Source: Rhizophagus clarus
Taxonomy: Eukaryota; Glomeromycota; Glomeromycetes; Glomerales; Glomeraceae
Reading direction: 5' to 3'
Assembly (NCBI GenBank): GCA_015698045.1
Contig: BLAL01000183.1
Coordinates: 930,001 to 994,000 of the forward strand
DNA length: 64,000 nucleotides
Under the pieces are notes generated by a model that was given only the letters and a program-made list of their open reading frames with translations, ran no database searches and had not been told where the DNA came from. Positions 37,988 to 49,165 of this stretch are shown piece after piece. The position numbers and the translations under genes are program-made. Position 1 is the first letter of the stretch. Every line of letters begins with the position of its first letter.

Positions 37988-39370
37988 CAGTCGGTGCTCA
38001 AAAATATCCGGCAAATTTAAATGATTGGCAAAATCGAAAAAATTTTATTGAATTTTAACCTTTAATTTTTCTGAAACTATCTTAATAACAAAAAATAAAA
38101 CAGATATTGCCAGAATCCTAATATTATGAACTTTTCAAGTATACTATTAATATTTGGTAGGGTACCCTTTACTTTTAATTACAGCACGTACTCTTCTTGG
38201 CATGCTAGAAACTAAAGTTTCCAAAAAATTTGAATCAATTTTGATCCACTCTTCCTGCAGTGCCAAGATAAGTTCTTCAGTAGATTTTGGTCTTGGATCA
38301 CACTTATGAACTTGCCTTTCCAAAAAATCCCATACATGCTCGATAGGGTTTAAGTCCGGGTTCTGGGCTGGCTACGGAAAAAAATTAATTGAATTTTCAT
38401 TTTTCCAGTCTGTTACTATATTTGCTCTATGAACGGGCGCGTTATCGTCCTGGAAAATGTACTCATTTTCATTACCAAGAGACACAAAAAAAGGTAGTAA
38501 ATGTTCCTGTAAAATTTCTAGGTACTTTTTTGCATTAATATTTTCTCTAATAATTACTAATAGACCAATTTTATTACTAATAAAAGCACCCCAAACCATT
38601 ATACCAGGGCTGCCTTGTTTAACTGTAGGTAAAAGACAATCAACATCATATTTTTCTTTAGTTTTGCGCCAAACCCAATGGTTAGAGTCATTTTGAAACA
38701 AAAGATATCGAGATTCATCGCTCCATACCACATTTTCCCATTCTTTTTCCCAGTTTTTCCTTTCCTTACACCAAGATAAGCATTTAAGACGATTTTGTTC
38801 TGAAACAAAAGGTTTCCTGACCCCAGCCCGCCCATGATACCCCAATTCATAAAGATTACGACGTATAGTAGCTGTACTCACAGATTTAAGCCCCATTTCT
38901 TTAAATTTTTTGGTTAGATCTTCAACAGACTGCTGTCTATCATCCCTAATTAAACGATTAAGATGCCATTGATCATGATCATTCATAATGGGTGGTCTAC
39001 CAGGCCGAGGAGATGATGACGTCAACCCATCTTTTTTCCACTTAACAATTACGTCATTTACTGTACTTCTTGGTATATCCAAAGTTTTAGAAATATTAGT
39101 AATGTTGTGTGAGCCCTTGTAAAGTCTGATAATTTCACCACGCTCAAAAGGAGTAAGCTCACGAGTTTTTGTCATTTTTATACAAAGAAACGTATTATAA
39201 AGAAATGAATTTTTTTTTTTTTAGAAAATCTATCATAATTTTTATTCAAAAAAAAAAAAATTATCAAATTTGGTGCTATCAGTATTGATTTATGACCATT
39301 TAAAGTTAAGGATACGTGTTAGCAAATTATTTGATGATCGGCATTGCCAGATACTTTTGAGCACTGACTG
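37988..39370 (-). mobile_element. Tc1/mariner-type DNA transposon
   Basis: The ends are inverted repeats: left CAGTCGGTGCTCAAAAATAT, then CCGGCAA; right (reverse complement) CAGTCAGTGCTCAAAAGTAT, then CTGGCAA. Three mismatches occur in the first 27 bases. TA dinucleotides flank both ends (37986-37987 and 39371-39372), as expected for Tc1/mariner. The element is 1383 bp and has a single transposase gene reading toward lower coordinates. The near-complete reading frame suggests a fairly recent insertion downstream of ERG8. Confidence 0.93.
38147..39175 (-). pseudogene. Tc1-like DD34E transposase, one internal stop
   Basis: From ATG 39175 the frame has an N-terminal paired helix-turn-helix region (ELTPFERGEIIRLYKG, ISKTLDIPRSTVNDVI, GRPPIMND, TIRRNLYELGYHGR). 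The catalytic core follows: first Asp in VVWSDESRY, second in FQDDNAPVHRA, and the Glu in NPDLNPIEHVWD, 34 residues after the second Asp (DD34E). A TAG at about 38369-38371 interrupts the frame exactly where the family has the Trp of WPAQ/WPSQ, consistent with TGG to TAG. After it the frame continues to the natural stop at 38147 (ending KSKGYPTKY). The full length, about 342 codons, is normal for the family. The protein is probably inactive unless the stop is read through or absent in other copies. Confidence 0.92.
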
Positions 39371-39544
39371 TATACTTTATACCAATAAAAATTTATTTTA
39401 ATATTTTAAAAAATAATATATAGCTAAATTGAAATATTATATAATGCATATAATTTAGTCTTAACAAATAAATTTTTAGGCAGCCAAATTTTATTTTACT
39501 AAAACATCTTTACTGAAATCTTCAAATCAACCACAATATTTCAA

Positions 39545-39750
39545 TGATACTTTTTTGATATTTTTACAATATTATCCTAATTTTTAAAATGATATTGTAA
39601 TGATATAATTATGATAATCTTAATGATATCATTTCAATAACTTTACAATATAGAATTTAATATTATTCTAATATTGTTCTGATATCATATTCTCTGATAT
39701 TGTAAAGATATTGAAAAAATATTGTTATAATTGTTAATATCACATCTTCT
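39545..39750. repeat. AT-rich palindromic repeat, left part
   Basis: Phrases such as GATATTTTTACAATATTATCC, TTTAAAATGATATTGTAATG, TTATGATAATCTTAATGAT here recur as reverse complement at 41952-42080. The inner part (39700-39750) repeats the inverse orientation again. It looks like a fold-back AT-rich repeat that the TA-flanked 2.2-kb element has entered. Confidence 0.55.
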
Positions 39751-39751
39751 A

Positions 39752-41950
39752 GGGCTCTGATCAGTTTTGGTAATTATCGAACCGTACTGATCAGTTTCAG
39801 TATCAGAGCGGTTTCAGTTTTCATGGTTTACCGAACTGAATCTGTCAGTATATTTACCAATCAGTTTCAGTAATTTCGGTTTCAGTACCAGTTTTGCAAT
39901 TTACCAAACCGATTTACCAATTTAAAAAATGTTCATTTTTTTAAAAAAAATATTTTTTGTTCAATAAAAGAACGTTTTTACAAAAAAGTTGCGAAAATAT
40001 TCTTATATTAAATAATTTAATGAAAAAAAAAACATTTCGCATTTATTAAATAATTCAATTAAAAAAAATAAACGTTTCGCTATGTTTTTTTAACAGTATT
40101 AATAAAAACGTTGTGAAAACATTTTTTTATTTGATAATTACACATAAAAAAATGTTATTTTTTATTTGTAGATTTAATGAAAAAAAAGTTTTCACACCGT
40201 TTTTGATTCCAAATGTTGTGAAATGTTTTTTACTTATGAATTAATAAAAAAATGTTATTCGCAACATTTTTTAACTCCATTAATTAAAAACATCGCGAAA
40301 TGTTTTTTAATTTAATTTACATATAAAAAACGTTGTGCACAACGTTTTTAACTATATTAATAAAAAATGTTGTGAAACGTTTTTTATTTATAGATTTAAC
40401 GAAAAAAAACAGGTTCGCAATATTTTTTTAAAAATGTTGCAAAACATTTTTTACTTATAAATTAATAAAAAAAATTGTAGTTCGCAATGTTTTTTAACTC
40501 CATTAATTAAAAATGTTGCGAAACCATTTTTTACACATAAAAAAATGTTGCGATCAACGTTTTTAACTATATTGATAAAAAACGTTGTGAAACGTTTTTT
40601 ATTTATAGATTTAACGAAAAAAAACAGGTTCGCAATATTTTTTTAAAAATATTGCAAAATGTTTTTTACTTATAAATTAATAAAAAAAATTGTAGTTCGC
40701 AATGTTTTTTAACTCCATTAATTAAAAATGTTGCGAAACCATTTTTTACACATAAAAAAATGTTGCGATCAACATTTTTAACTATATTGATAAAAAACGT
40801 TGTGAAACGTTTTTTATTTATAGATTTAACGAAAAAAAAAACATTTTCGCAATGTTTTTTTTTAAAAACATTGCAAAACATTTTTTACTTATGAATCAAT
40901 AAAAAAAACGTGTTCATAATGTTTTTTAACTCCATTAATTAAAATGTTGCGAAATGTTTTTTATTTAAGAAATTAACGAAAAAAAAATGGTTTCGCAATG
41001 TTTTTTTAAAAATGTTGCAAACCGTTTTTTACATATGAATTAATAAAAAAAAACATAGTTCACAACATTTTTTTTAATTCATTAATTAAAGACGTTGCAA
41101 AAACGTTGTGTTCAACATTTTTAACTATATTGATAAAAAACGTTGCAAAACATTTTTTATTTATAGATTAACAAAAAAAAATATTTTCGCAATATTTTTT
41201 TTAAAAACGTTGCAAAACGTTTTTTATTTAAGAAATTAATGAAAAAAATGGTTTCACAATATTTTTTTTAAAAACATTGCAAAACGTTTTTTACATATGA
41301 ATTAATAAAAAAAACATATTTCGCAACGTTTTTTTAACTCATTAATTAAAGACGTTGCAAAAACATTATGCTTAGCGTTTTTAACTATATTGATAAAAAA
41401 TGTTGTGAAATGTTTTTTATTTATGGATTTAACGAAAAAAAACATTTTCGCAATGTTTTTTTTAAAAATGTTGCAAAGCGGTTTTACTTATAAATCGATA
41501 AAAAAAAATGTTGCGAAACGTTTTTTTATAATATTTGCGAAATTAATAAAAAACATTTTTTTACAACATTGCGAAACAATTTTACATTTCGCACCTTTTT
41601 TGCGTAATCAATGATAACGTTTTTTTACAGCATTTCGCAACATCTTTTTGTGAAATTAATAAAAAAAAATTGCAAAACATTTTTTTACAACATTTTGCAC
41701 CGTTTTTATCATTCTAATAAAAAAATATATTGCGAAACATCATTTTTTTGTCAATTAAATGGCTTTGCATCTTTTTTTTAATACATAACTTATCAGTAAT
41801 TTGGTTTAGTTTTCGATAATTACCGACCGGTATCAGTATTGATGATTACCAAAACTGATCAGTTTTGATAATCACTAATACTGATACTGATTAATTCGAT
41901 TCAGTATTAGTTTTTACAAAAACTGTACTGAACTGAACTGATCAGAGCCC
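39752..41950. mobile_element. Non-coding inverted-repeat element of AACGTT repeats
   Basis: The ends are GGGCTCTGATCAGTT and AACTGATCAGAGCCC, flanked by TA on both sides (39750-39751 and 41951-41952). Subterminal zones (39752-39920 and 41790-41940) repeat CTGATCAGTTTTGGTAATTA and CAGTATCAG-like phrases in both orientations. The 1.8-kb centre is built of degenerate units of alternating AACGTTTTTTA / TTAACGAAAAAA / GTTGCGAAA phrases; AACTATATTGATAAAAAACG recurs near 40341, 40557, 40771, 41114 and 41374, the first intervals being about 215 bp. No credible protein. The TA flanks fit Tc1/mariner-type mobilisation, but the ends do not match the nearby Tc1 element. Classification remains open. Confidence 0.75.
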
Positions 41951-41951
41951 T

Positions 41952-42080
41952 ATAAAGATGTTGAAAAGGCATCATTAAAATTATCATAACTATATCATCA
42001 TAATATTATTTTAAAAGTTGGGATGATATTGTAGAGATATTGAAAAGATATTATTATGATTATTATAATTATGTTATCAT
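41952..42080. repeat. AT-rich palindromic repeat, right part
   Basis: Inverse complement of the left part at 39545-39653 (AAAGTTGGGATGATATTGTA, GAGATATTGAAAAGATATTA). See the left part for interpretation. Confidence 0.55.
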
Positions 42081-42114
42081 GTCATTATTTAAAAAAATAT
42101 GATGTTAGGCCAGA

Positions 42115-42139
42115 CAAATTAAATTTTATATTTCTCATT
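42115..42139. repeat. 25-bp direct repeat left of the hAT relic
   Basis: CAAATTAAATTTTATATTTC plus TCATT recurs at 44669-44693 with a single mismatch. The two copies bracket the hAT relic but not at equal distances: 163 bases from its left end, 1 base from its right end. So this is not a simple target-site duplication. Confidence 0.55.
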
Positions 42140-42302
42140 TTTAAAATCATATGATCTGACATGAAAAGCCAGATTTTTTTTTTATTTTTTTATATATATA
42201 AAAAAATTTTATTAGTTCAAATTATTTCTATTTGTGCAATAAGATGGGATGTATAATAATATACCTATAAAGTTATTGATGTCCTGTAATCTTTCCATTT
42301 AA

Positions 42303-44667
42303 TTAGGCTAAGCCAAGAACAATGATTTTATTTGATTATATAATTTCATATAAAAAAATAATTTATGTAATATCACATAATTCGGCTATATCAAATCATA
42401 AAATCACATAATTTTAGATTTTCCTATATTAAAATGTATAATCCACAGTAATCATATAAGTTTAGGTTTAATTATCAAATTTAAACCTAATTATCTCTTT
42501 TTTTTCTTTATGATACCACCAAAAAAAGCAAATTTATTTCAGTCTATACTAGATGTAATGAATACAAAGATATTTTTCATGTTGATGATAATATTCTTTT
42601 TTGTAATTATTGCAATATTGCAATAGATTGGAAGTATAAATCTATTGTGAAAAACTATTGCAAAAGTCAGAAACATATATCAAATGTAAGAAATCAAGAA
42701 GAAGGTCAGAATAGAACATAACAGCTTATCTTTTTCTCCACTTAAGCAGTTTCTGAGACGAAAAAACTACTTATTGAAGACCTTATAGAAGCATTTACAG
42801 CAGCAGACATACCTCTTAAGAAAGTAAATTCTCTACTCCCATTTTTTAAAAAACATATTAAAAATGAAGATTCTATTCCTCAAGCTCCTACTCTTAGACA
42901 AGTTCACTTACCTAATGTTTTTAATAAGCAATACCAATTGCTTAAATCATTTTTTAACTCAAAACTAGTAGCCATTATAGTGGATGAAACCACTGATGAT
43001 TATTTATGAAGTGTTGTAAACATTATTTTCTGTTATCGTAATAAAATTAAATTAGTTTCAGTTGATTTTCTTAAGTATGTAAATAATACAACAATAGAAC
43101 AAGTTCTTATGACAATACTTACACACTTTAATATACCATTTAATTTACTTTGTTTATTCCTTTCTGATTCTGCTACCTACATGAAAAAATGCTATCATAA
43201 AATCCTATCACCATTGATATGTTGTGCACATATTCTTAATCTTATTGGGTATGTTTAATATGTATTTTTATTGTATTCACCAGAAATTTATTACAATTTC
43301 TTTATTGAATTCCAACTGCTTTTTTACTTTTAATTCCTCTTTTTTCTTATTACTTATCTATTAATAATAATAAAATTCATATCTATATCTTATAATTACA
43401 ATGTATGATGAATTGATTAATTTTTAAATAATATTAACAATTAAATTATTTGAATTCTTTAATATTAAATTAAACTAATAGAGATACATGGAGAACACTA
43501 CCTCAATTTCGTGTCCTAAAAGATTTTTTGGATAAAGTTAAAGAAATTTTTGTCAGTTCTCCTACAAGAAGAGGCCGATATATTACTCATTTAAAAATAC
43601 ATAGAATTTTATCTTCTTATAAAATTCCTTTATATAACAAAACACGTTAGAATTCTTGATTTCAGATGGTGTCCTATACGAAAGACCATATTATTTACTG
43701 GCCATCTTTTTTTAAAACAAAACTAAATAATGATAAGAAGCACAATACTTTAGCAATTATTAATTCTTGTTTACAAAATGAACAAGAATTAGGACTTATC
43801 ATAATTTACTTTAATTTCATTTCTTTTTATGCTTCTGAATTTATTCAATATCTTGATTTTTTTCAGAAAATAAAAAACCCGTTATTCCTTTTACTGAATT
43901 ATGACTTCAGCAACTTACTGTTTATATTGAAACCTATAGAAATTCAAATGACTTTGGTCCTTCTTTGGAAAACTTAATTATCCAGCATTAATTTAATACA
44001 TATGAAATCTATTCTGTTTTCCGAATGGTATTTGAAGTAGCTTATGACAAATTTACTGCACATATTTCAAACCATCCAACTCATTTACTCTTTTTTTCAT
44101 GTCAAGCTTTTGATCCCAAATTTATTCATTTTGAAGATGCTTTACGAAAGAACATTTGACAATATAATGCAGTTAAGAAATTTGAAAATCCATCAGATGA
44201 ATTATTGTGAGAATGAAAAATTTATTGTAGACTAAATAACGAATTAATAGGTAAAGTGGAATTGGATAAATATTGGTTAAACAAAGCAACACAATTGCCA
44301 ATCCTTTCTAATCTTGCTTTGGATTACATTTGGTTGCCAATTTCCAGTTGTATCATTGAACGAAGTTTTTCTATGTATAATTCTTTTTTAGATAGTGATA
44401 GGCAAAATTTATCTCTTGATTCTTTTAAAAGATTGAGCATGTTATACTTTAATAGTGTTTAAAATTTAATATGGTTTTTTAATAAAAAATATTTTTTACA
44501 ATAAAATTTAATAATTTATTACACATAAATTCAAATAATTTCATAAACTCCCTAAATAATATTACACAATATGATTTTTTTTTAAAAAAATTATATCACA
44601 TAATTTGATTATAACACATAAATAATTTATGTTATATAAAATTATAAAATCATCGTCCCTAGCCTAA
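42303..44667 (+). mobile_element. Decayed hAT-family transposon
   Basis: Imperfect terminal inverted repeats: TTAGGCTAAG at the left, and TTAGGCTAGG on the reverse complement of the right end, with a shared GATGATTTTAT / AATGATTTTAT block about 20 bases in. Between them lies a plus-strand transposase relic. No convincing 8-bp target duplication is visible. Size is 2365 bp. Confidence 0.75.
42540..44462 (+). pseudogene. hAT transposase relic (BED finger to hATC)
   Basis: The recognisable pieces occur in order. A BED-type zinc finger remnant comes first (CNYCN ... YCKSQKHIS, about 42590-42690). It is followed by EDLIEAFTAADIPLKKVNSL, the first catalytic Asp context IIVDETTDD (about 42975-43005) and LFLSDSATYMKKCYHKIL with CCAHILNLIG (about 43155-43250). 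A GT...AG intron-like gap (about 43249-43481) then precedes DTWRTLPQFRVLKDFLDKVK. The C-terminal hATC dimerisation segment is WLPISSCIIERSFSMYNSFL followed by LSLDSFKRLSMLYFN. Internal stops and at least one frame change make it non-functional. hAT transposases cut and paste DNA through an RNase H-like core. Confidence 0.85.
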
Positions 44668-44668
44668 G

Positions 44669-44693
44669 CAAATTAAATTTTATGTTTCTCATT
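44669..44693. repeat. 25-bp direct repeat right of the hAT relic
   Basis: CAAATTAAATTTTATGTTTC plus TCATT; partner of 42115-42139. Confidence 0.55.
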
Positions 44694-44829
44694 ACTGGCT
44701 GTATAACTTTAATTAGGAATCGCAAATAATTTTTTTATTATTATCACATTACAAAATAATTAGATTTTGTAACTATTTTATTATACAACTGCTTGGATTT
44801 TTTTATTAATCAAAATTTTCACACTTAAG

Positions 44830-46270
44830 TCTTTTTAGCTCTTTTTTAATATTCTTCATCACCAAACTTCAAACTTTTTCCTCTTTTTCACTTAAATCCT
44901 AGACCTGTCTTACATTTATTACAATACAGATAAGTATCATTGCTACTTAAAATTTTAATATCAGCAATTCTATAATTAAAATATACTGGTATGAAACATT
45001 TAGCAAAATAATAAGGTTTTTCCATTCATATTGACAATTCAACTTTGCATTCACAAAAATATCCTTAAACAATTTTCTAACTGTCTTTTCTTGTTCTTGT
45101 TCCATATTATTTACATCTGAATTTATAACTATAGATAAATCTGTAAGTTTTGCAAAAGTAACACCATAGCTATAATCAATAATCCCTAAAAAGGAACACA
45201 ATTTTTGAATTGTTTCCTATTTGACTTTATATTTAAAATATAAAACTCTTTGCTTATTACATTCAATATATGAAACATATAAATCTATATTGTGGACATA
45301 TTGATATGTTAGTTTTAATTATAGATCATTAGAATCAACAGTATTGTTATTAGATTTGTTTTTGAGTGATAGGTGATGCTTTTCATCAGTTTTCTCTTCA
45401 TATATATCTTTAAATGACATGTAGTAATTATCATTACCAGGTATTAGATTAGGAAAGTTAAATATTTTCTCAAACATTTCTTTATTACCAAAAAATGGCA
45501 GACAAATACTATAAAACTTATTGTCATACTTTTTAATTTTGAAGAAGTAGTAATATTTTTGACAACAATAATCATAAAATTCATTAAATTTCATCTGTAT
45601 GAAATGGTAATAAAATTAATATCCATACTTTATAAAATTCTTATTTTGCTTCAATATATCGATAAATTAAATATTTTATTATATTTTTAATGTATTTAAA
45701 TTATCTAGTAGTATCTTTATTTAAATCAGGATTTAATTTTAAAATTGATTCCTACAAATTATCAATTTTCTGTTCTGTTGTAACTTTAAATATTTTAAAT
45801 GGCTTATTTTTTAGTGATTGATATTGAAAATTGAATGAATTAAATCAATAGTGAGTTGTAAGCTTTGTTTTAATTCTTTTTTAATCTTAGTTCTTTTATT
45901 GCAGCTTTATGTATCATTTCCATAGTATTACATTTTTTAATTAAATCTTCAAACTTCTGTCCTATCTTTTAATACATCAATCTTACTACTATCTTACTGA
46001 TTGCAAACCTAAATTTAAAATGAACATAATTCTTTCTATAGGATTTTTTTAAGAATATTCAAAAAGAGTTTTAATTGCTACAAAGTAATCTAAATCTAAC
46101 ACTAAAAATAAACTTATCCATGGAAGTTAAACTCAGAGAAATCTTAACTGATGATCACTACTATTATCTGTATAAACTAACAAATAAGAATACCGTTGTT
46201 ATGAATTTATAAGTATATCATATAATTCTATAGCATGACACATAGGAATACTCAGTTAAGATCTTGAAGA
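44830..46270 (-). pseudogene. Unrecognised decayed coding remnant
   Basis: On the minus strand, protein-like stretches with biased but non-random composition appear (EMFEKIFNFPNLIPGNDNYY; NMEQEQEKTVRKLFKDIF; YLYCNKCKTGLGFK, a CxxC zinc-ribbon-like piece near the end). They lie in more than one frame with several breaks. I do not recognise the family. The setting among transposons suggests a mobile-element protein; this is inference only. Confidence 0.35.
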
Positions 46271-48060
46271 ATACATATATAACTTAAATCCAATCCCAAA
46301 AATTTTAATATAACTTTATATACCTAATTTTACTAAAAACTTTATACAAAATTAGTATATAAGTTTAAATTTTATATAATTTTATACAATTTAATATCTA
46401 AGTTTATTATAAAATTTTTATTATATTTATAAAATTTTTTTACAAAAATATATAATAAATAATATATATACATAAAAACTTTTATTATAAAAAAAAAAAA
46501 ATTTTAAAATTAAATTTCTAAATTTTTAAGTAAAAAATAAATAACATTTTCATAATTAATTAAACATCCAGTGATCAGATTTTGATAAAGTTTATACCAT
46601 TAGATTCGTCTTATTGAGACGGTTCTAATAATAGCAAAATCATCTTTTTAGGATTAATATTGATTGAAATAAGGTTTACTAATAAATTTTATTAATTAAT
46701 TAAAAAATTATTAAAAAATTTCCTATGTTAAAATGATGTGAAATTAGTTATTAGATATAAAAATAATACTGGAAAATTACAAATTTTTTAAAATTTTGTG
46801 AACATAATTTTCTCTTTTCTTACCCTACCACTACCCTCCAGACCTTATATTCTTTATATAATTTTTTTCTTTTAAGTTTGTTACGCTATTCTGTCTAAAA
46901 TTGTTATACTGTTACGTCTAATTTTGTTTATTTTTTACATATAAACTTGTTACACCATCACATCTAAAATATTTTATAAATTTATTACATCATCATGTCT
47001 AAATTTATTTAATTTGTTACGCTAACATGTCTAAATTGTTATAAAAATTCGTATTTTTCTTTTTTTAAATTAAGGGTTAATTTTACAAATTTATTATATA
47101 TTTACGTGTTTTACTATTTATAGATTAAGGGATTAATTTAAAAATTTTTTATTAAATTTATCATCGAATTATATTTTTCTTTTGTTTATAAAGTTTTATA
47201 TGTGATATATATATCATATATATACTGGATTTTTTAACTTATTAACTTTATACAAAATATAATTATAACATATATTAAAATTCGCTTCTATTATATAAAT
47301 ACATACTGTATCTAACTTATCTCTATTTTTAAGTCTATTATACAAACTCATTCATATGTCATATTGGATATTTATATAGTATCTTTATATAAATTCAGAT
47401 CCCTATATTATATGTATTCTTCAGAGTTCTACTATAATCAAGGTTAATTTTAAAAAAAATATAATTTTATTAATATATATACAAATATAGTAATATTAAA
47501 GTTTATTAAATATCATCATAAAGTTATTAATTAATACAATTTTTATACTTGTACAATAAGTATCGTGAGATATCAAAGAAAATTCAAACAAAAACTATGT
47601 TAAGGAAAGTAATGGTAGGTTTCTTCATCTTTTTTTTTTTTGTTATTTACAAAAAGTAAATTCTTGTTTTCTTATTTATATTTTATAAATAATCAAGTAA
47701 AAATATTGGATACCAATACTGATGATGCTAATGAAAATCTTTATAAGTTTTAATTTATATCTTATAATCTTTAGTAATTTAAAGCAAACAGTAATATTTA
47801 AATTTATGTTTTTTTTTCTATTTCTTGTAATATATAAAACTTAACCCAAAAAAATGATAAAAAAAGAGTAAAATTTAGTAAATATTTGTATTTTTTTTCT
47901 TATCTTATTGATTAACAAAAGTAATACTTACTTTTTGGTATTTTAAATTATATTAGATACTTTGATATGTAAAAAGGCTAAATTGGGTATTGTATAATTC
48001 ACAAAAAGTAAACTCTGAAACTTGAATTTGAAATAATATGTATATTTTTTTTTAGATAAA
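46271..48060. other. Very AT-rich region, no gene seen
   Basis: No gene recognised. Between about 46870 and 47050 a loose repeat of TTGTTACGCTA / TTACACCATCACATCTAAA / TTACATCATCATGTCTAAA / GTTACGCTAACATGTCTAAA appears, about 50 bases apart. A GTCTTATTGAGACGGTT motif lies at about 46607-46625 (see findings). Confidence 0.45.
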
Positions 48061-48061
48061 A

Positions 48062-49165
48062 AAATATTATTGACCATTAATAAAATCAGAAGTTTCACAA
48101 TAGATTTGTTATTATATTTATTGAGCAAATTGAAAAAATCCAGAGTCAAAAGTATAACAATGAACTTGGTTAATAATAATATCCAATTTATAGATTCTAC
48201 AGGAACATTAATGATAAAGCAAAATCACGTTAACTCTGATGATATAATAATTAATACTGATTTCCTTCACTATGATTATAATTAAACCTCAGATCTCAAC
48301 TTCAAGGCAAAATTTATCAAATTAAAGAAATCTAAAAAATTGGATATGGTAAGTATAAGATTGGCAGAAGATTTGCATAAGCTGCTAGATTATATTGAAA
48401 AATTACCAAATAATCTACCTATACGTAATAGGTCAATCTTCAGTAAAAAAAAAAAAGTATAAAAAAGCTCTTATTAGTCATTTGGAAAAAATAAATTCAA
48501 CAAAAAATTTTTAATTCTTTTGTAATACTTAACGTATTAATTTGATTCCTAATAACAATCAAAAAAAAAATTCCTAATGAAAATCAAAAAAATCAAAAAA
48601 ATCATAGATCTTTTAAATTTCACCAATTCGTGTGCAAGAAAAGACTTTATCACTTACTAAATTATCTGATGAATTTAAGAAGATTGCAAAAGATTTATCA
48701 GAAGATATATTTTTATGCGTGATGGAAGAAGCAAATGAGCAGAAAAATAAAGAAATAGTAAAATGCAGGGAACTAAGATTCTATATCGAGTTTTTCAAGT
48801 CATATATATAACTACAGGCTTTTTGTGAGATAAACTTAAACAGAAAACAATCAGAGATGACAAAATCTCAAGCAAAAATATTAATTTCTCATTTTTACAC
48901 CTTGATTTCTTTACCAAATATAGAATTGATACTTCAGCAAGCACCACATATTTACAGGTTATTAGAAGTAGCCAATTTTAATTGGTGACTTCTAGATTGT
49001 TTTGAAGAATTAACTGCATGCTTTTTTAAAAGTGATGTAAAGTCAGCAATTAACTTTAAAATTTGAAATAACCTAATTTGTACAGGTGAACTAATTAGTT
49101 ATGATGAAGAATTAAAAACTTAAGAAAGAAATAGGGAAAATAAGAGGATTAAAATTGAAATTAGG
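48062..49165 (+). pseudogene. Unrecognised decayed coding remnant
   Basis: Plus-strand, protein-like segments include MVSIRLAEDLHKLLDYIEKL, TLSLTKLSDEFKKIAKDLSE followed by DIFLCVMEEANEQKNKEIVK, and ILISHFYTLISLPNIELILQ followed by FEELTACFFKSDVKSAINFK. The amphipathic, Lys/Glu-balanced composition argues for former coding sequence. Several breaks are present. Family not recognised. It lies between two copies of a TGAGACG repeat, so it may be cargo of a mobile element. Confidence 0.4.

Noticed and set aside
40666-41614. Short frames with many Cys/Phe/Lys inside the 2.2-kb element
   Set aside because: They follow the degenerate repeat and differ between units as random translation would.
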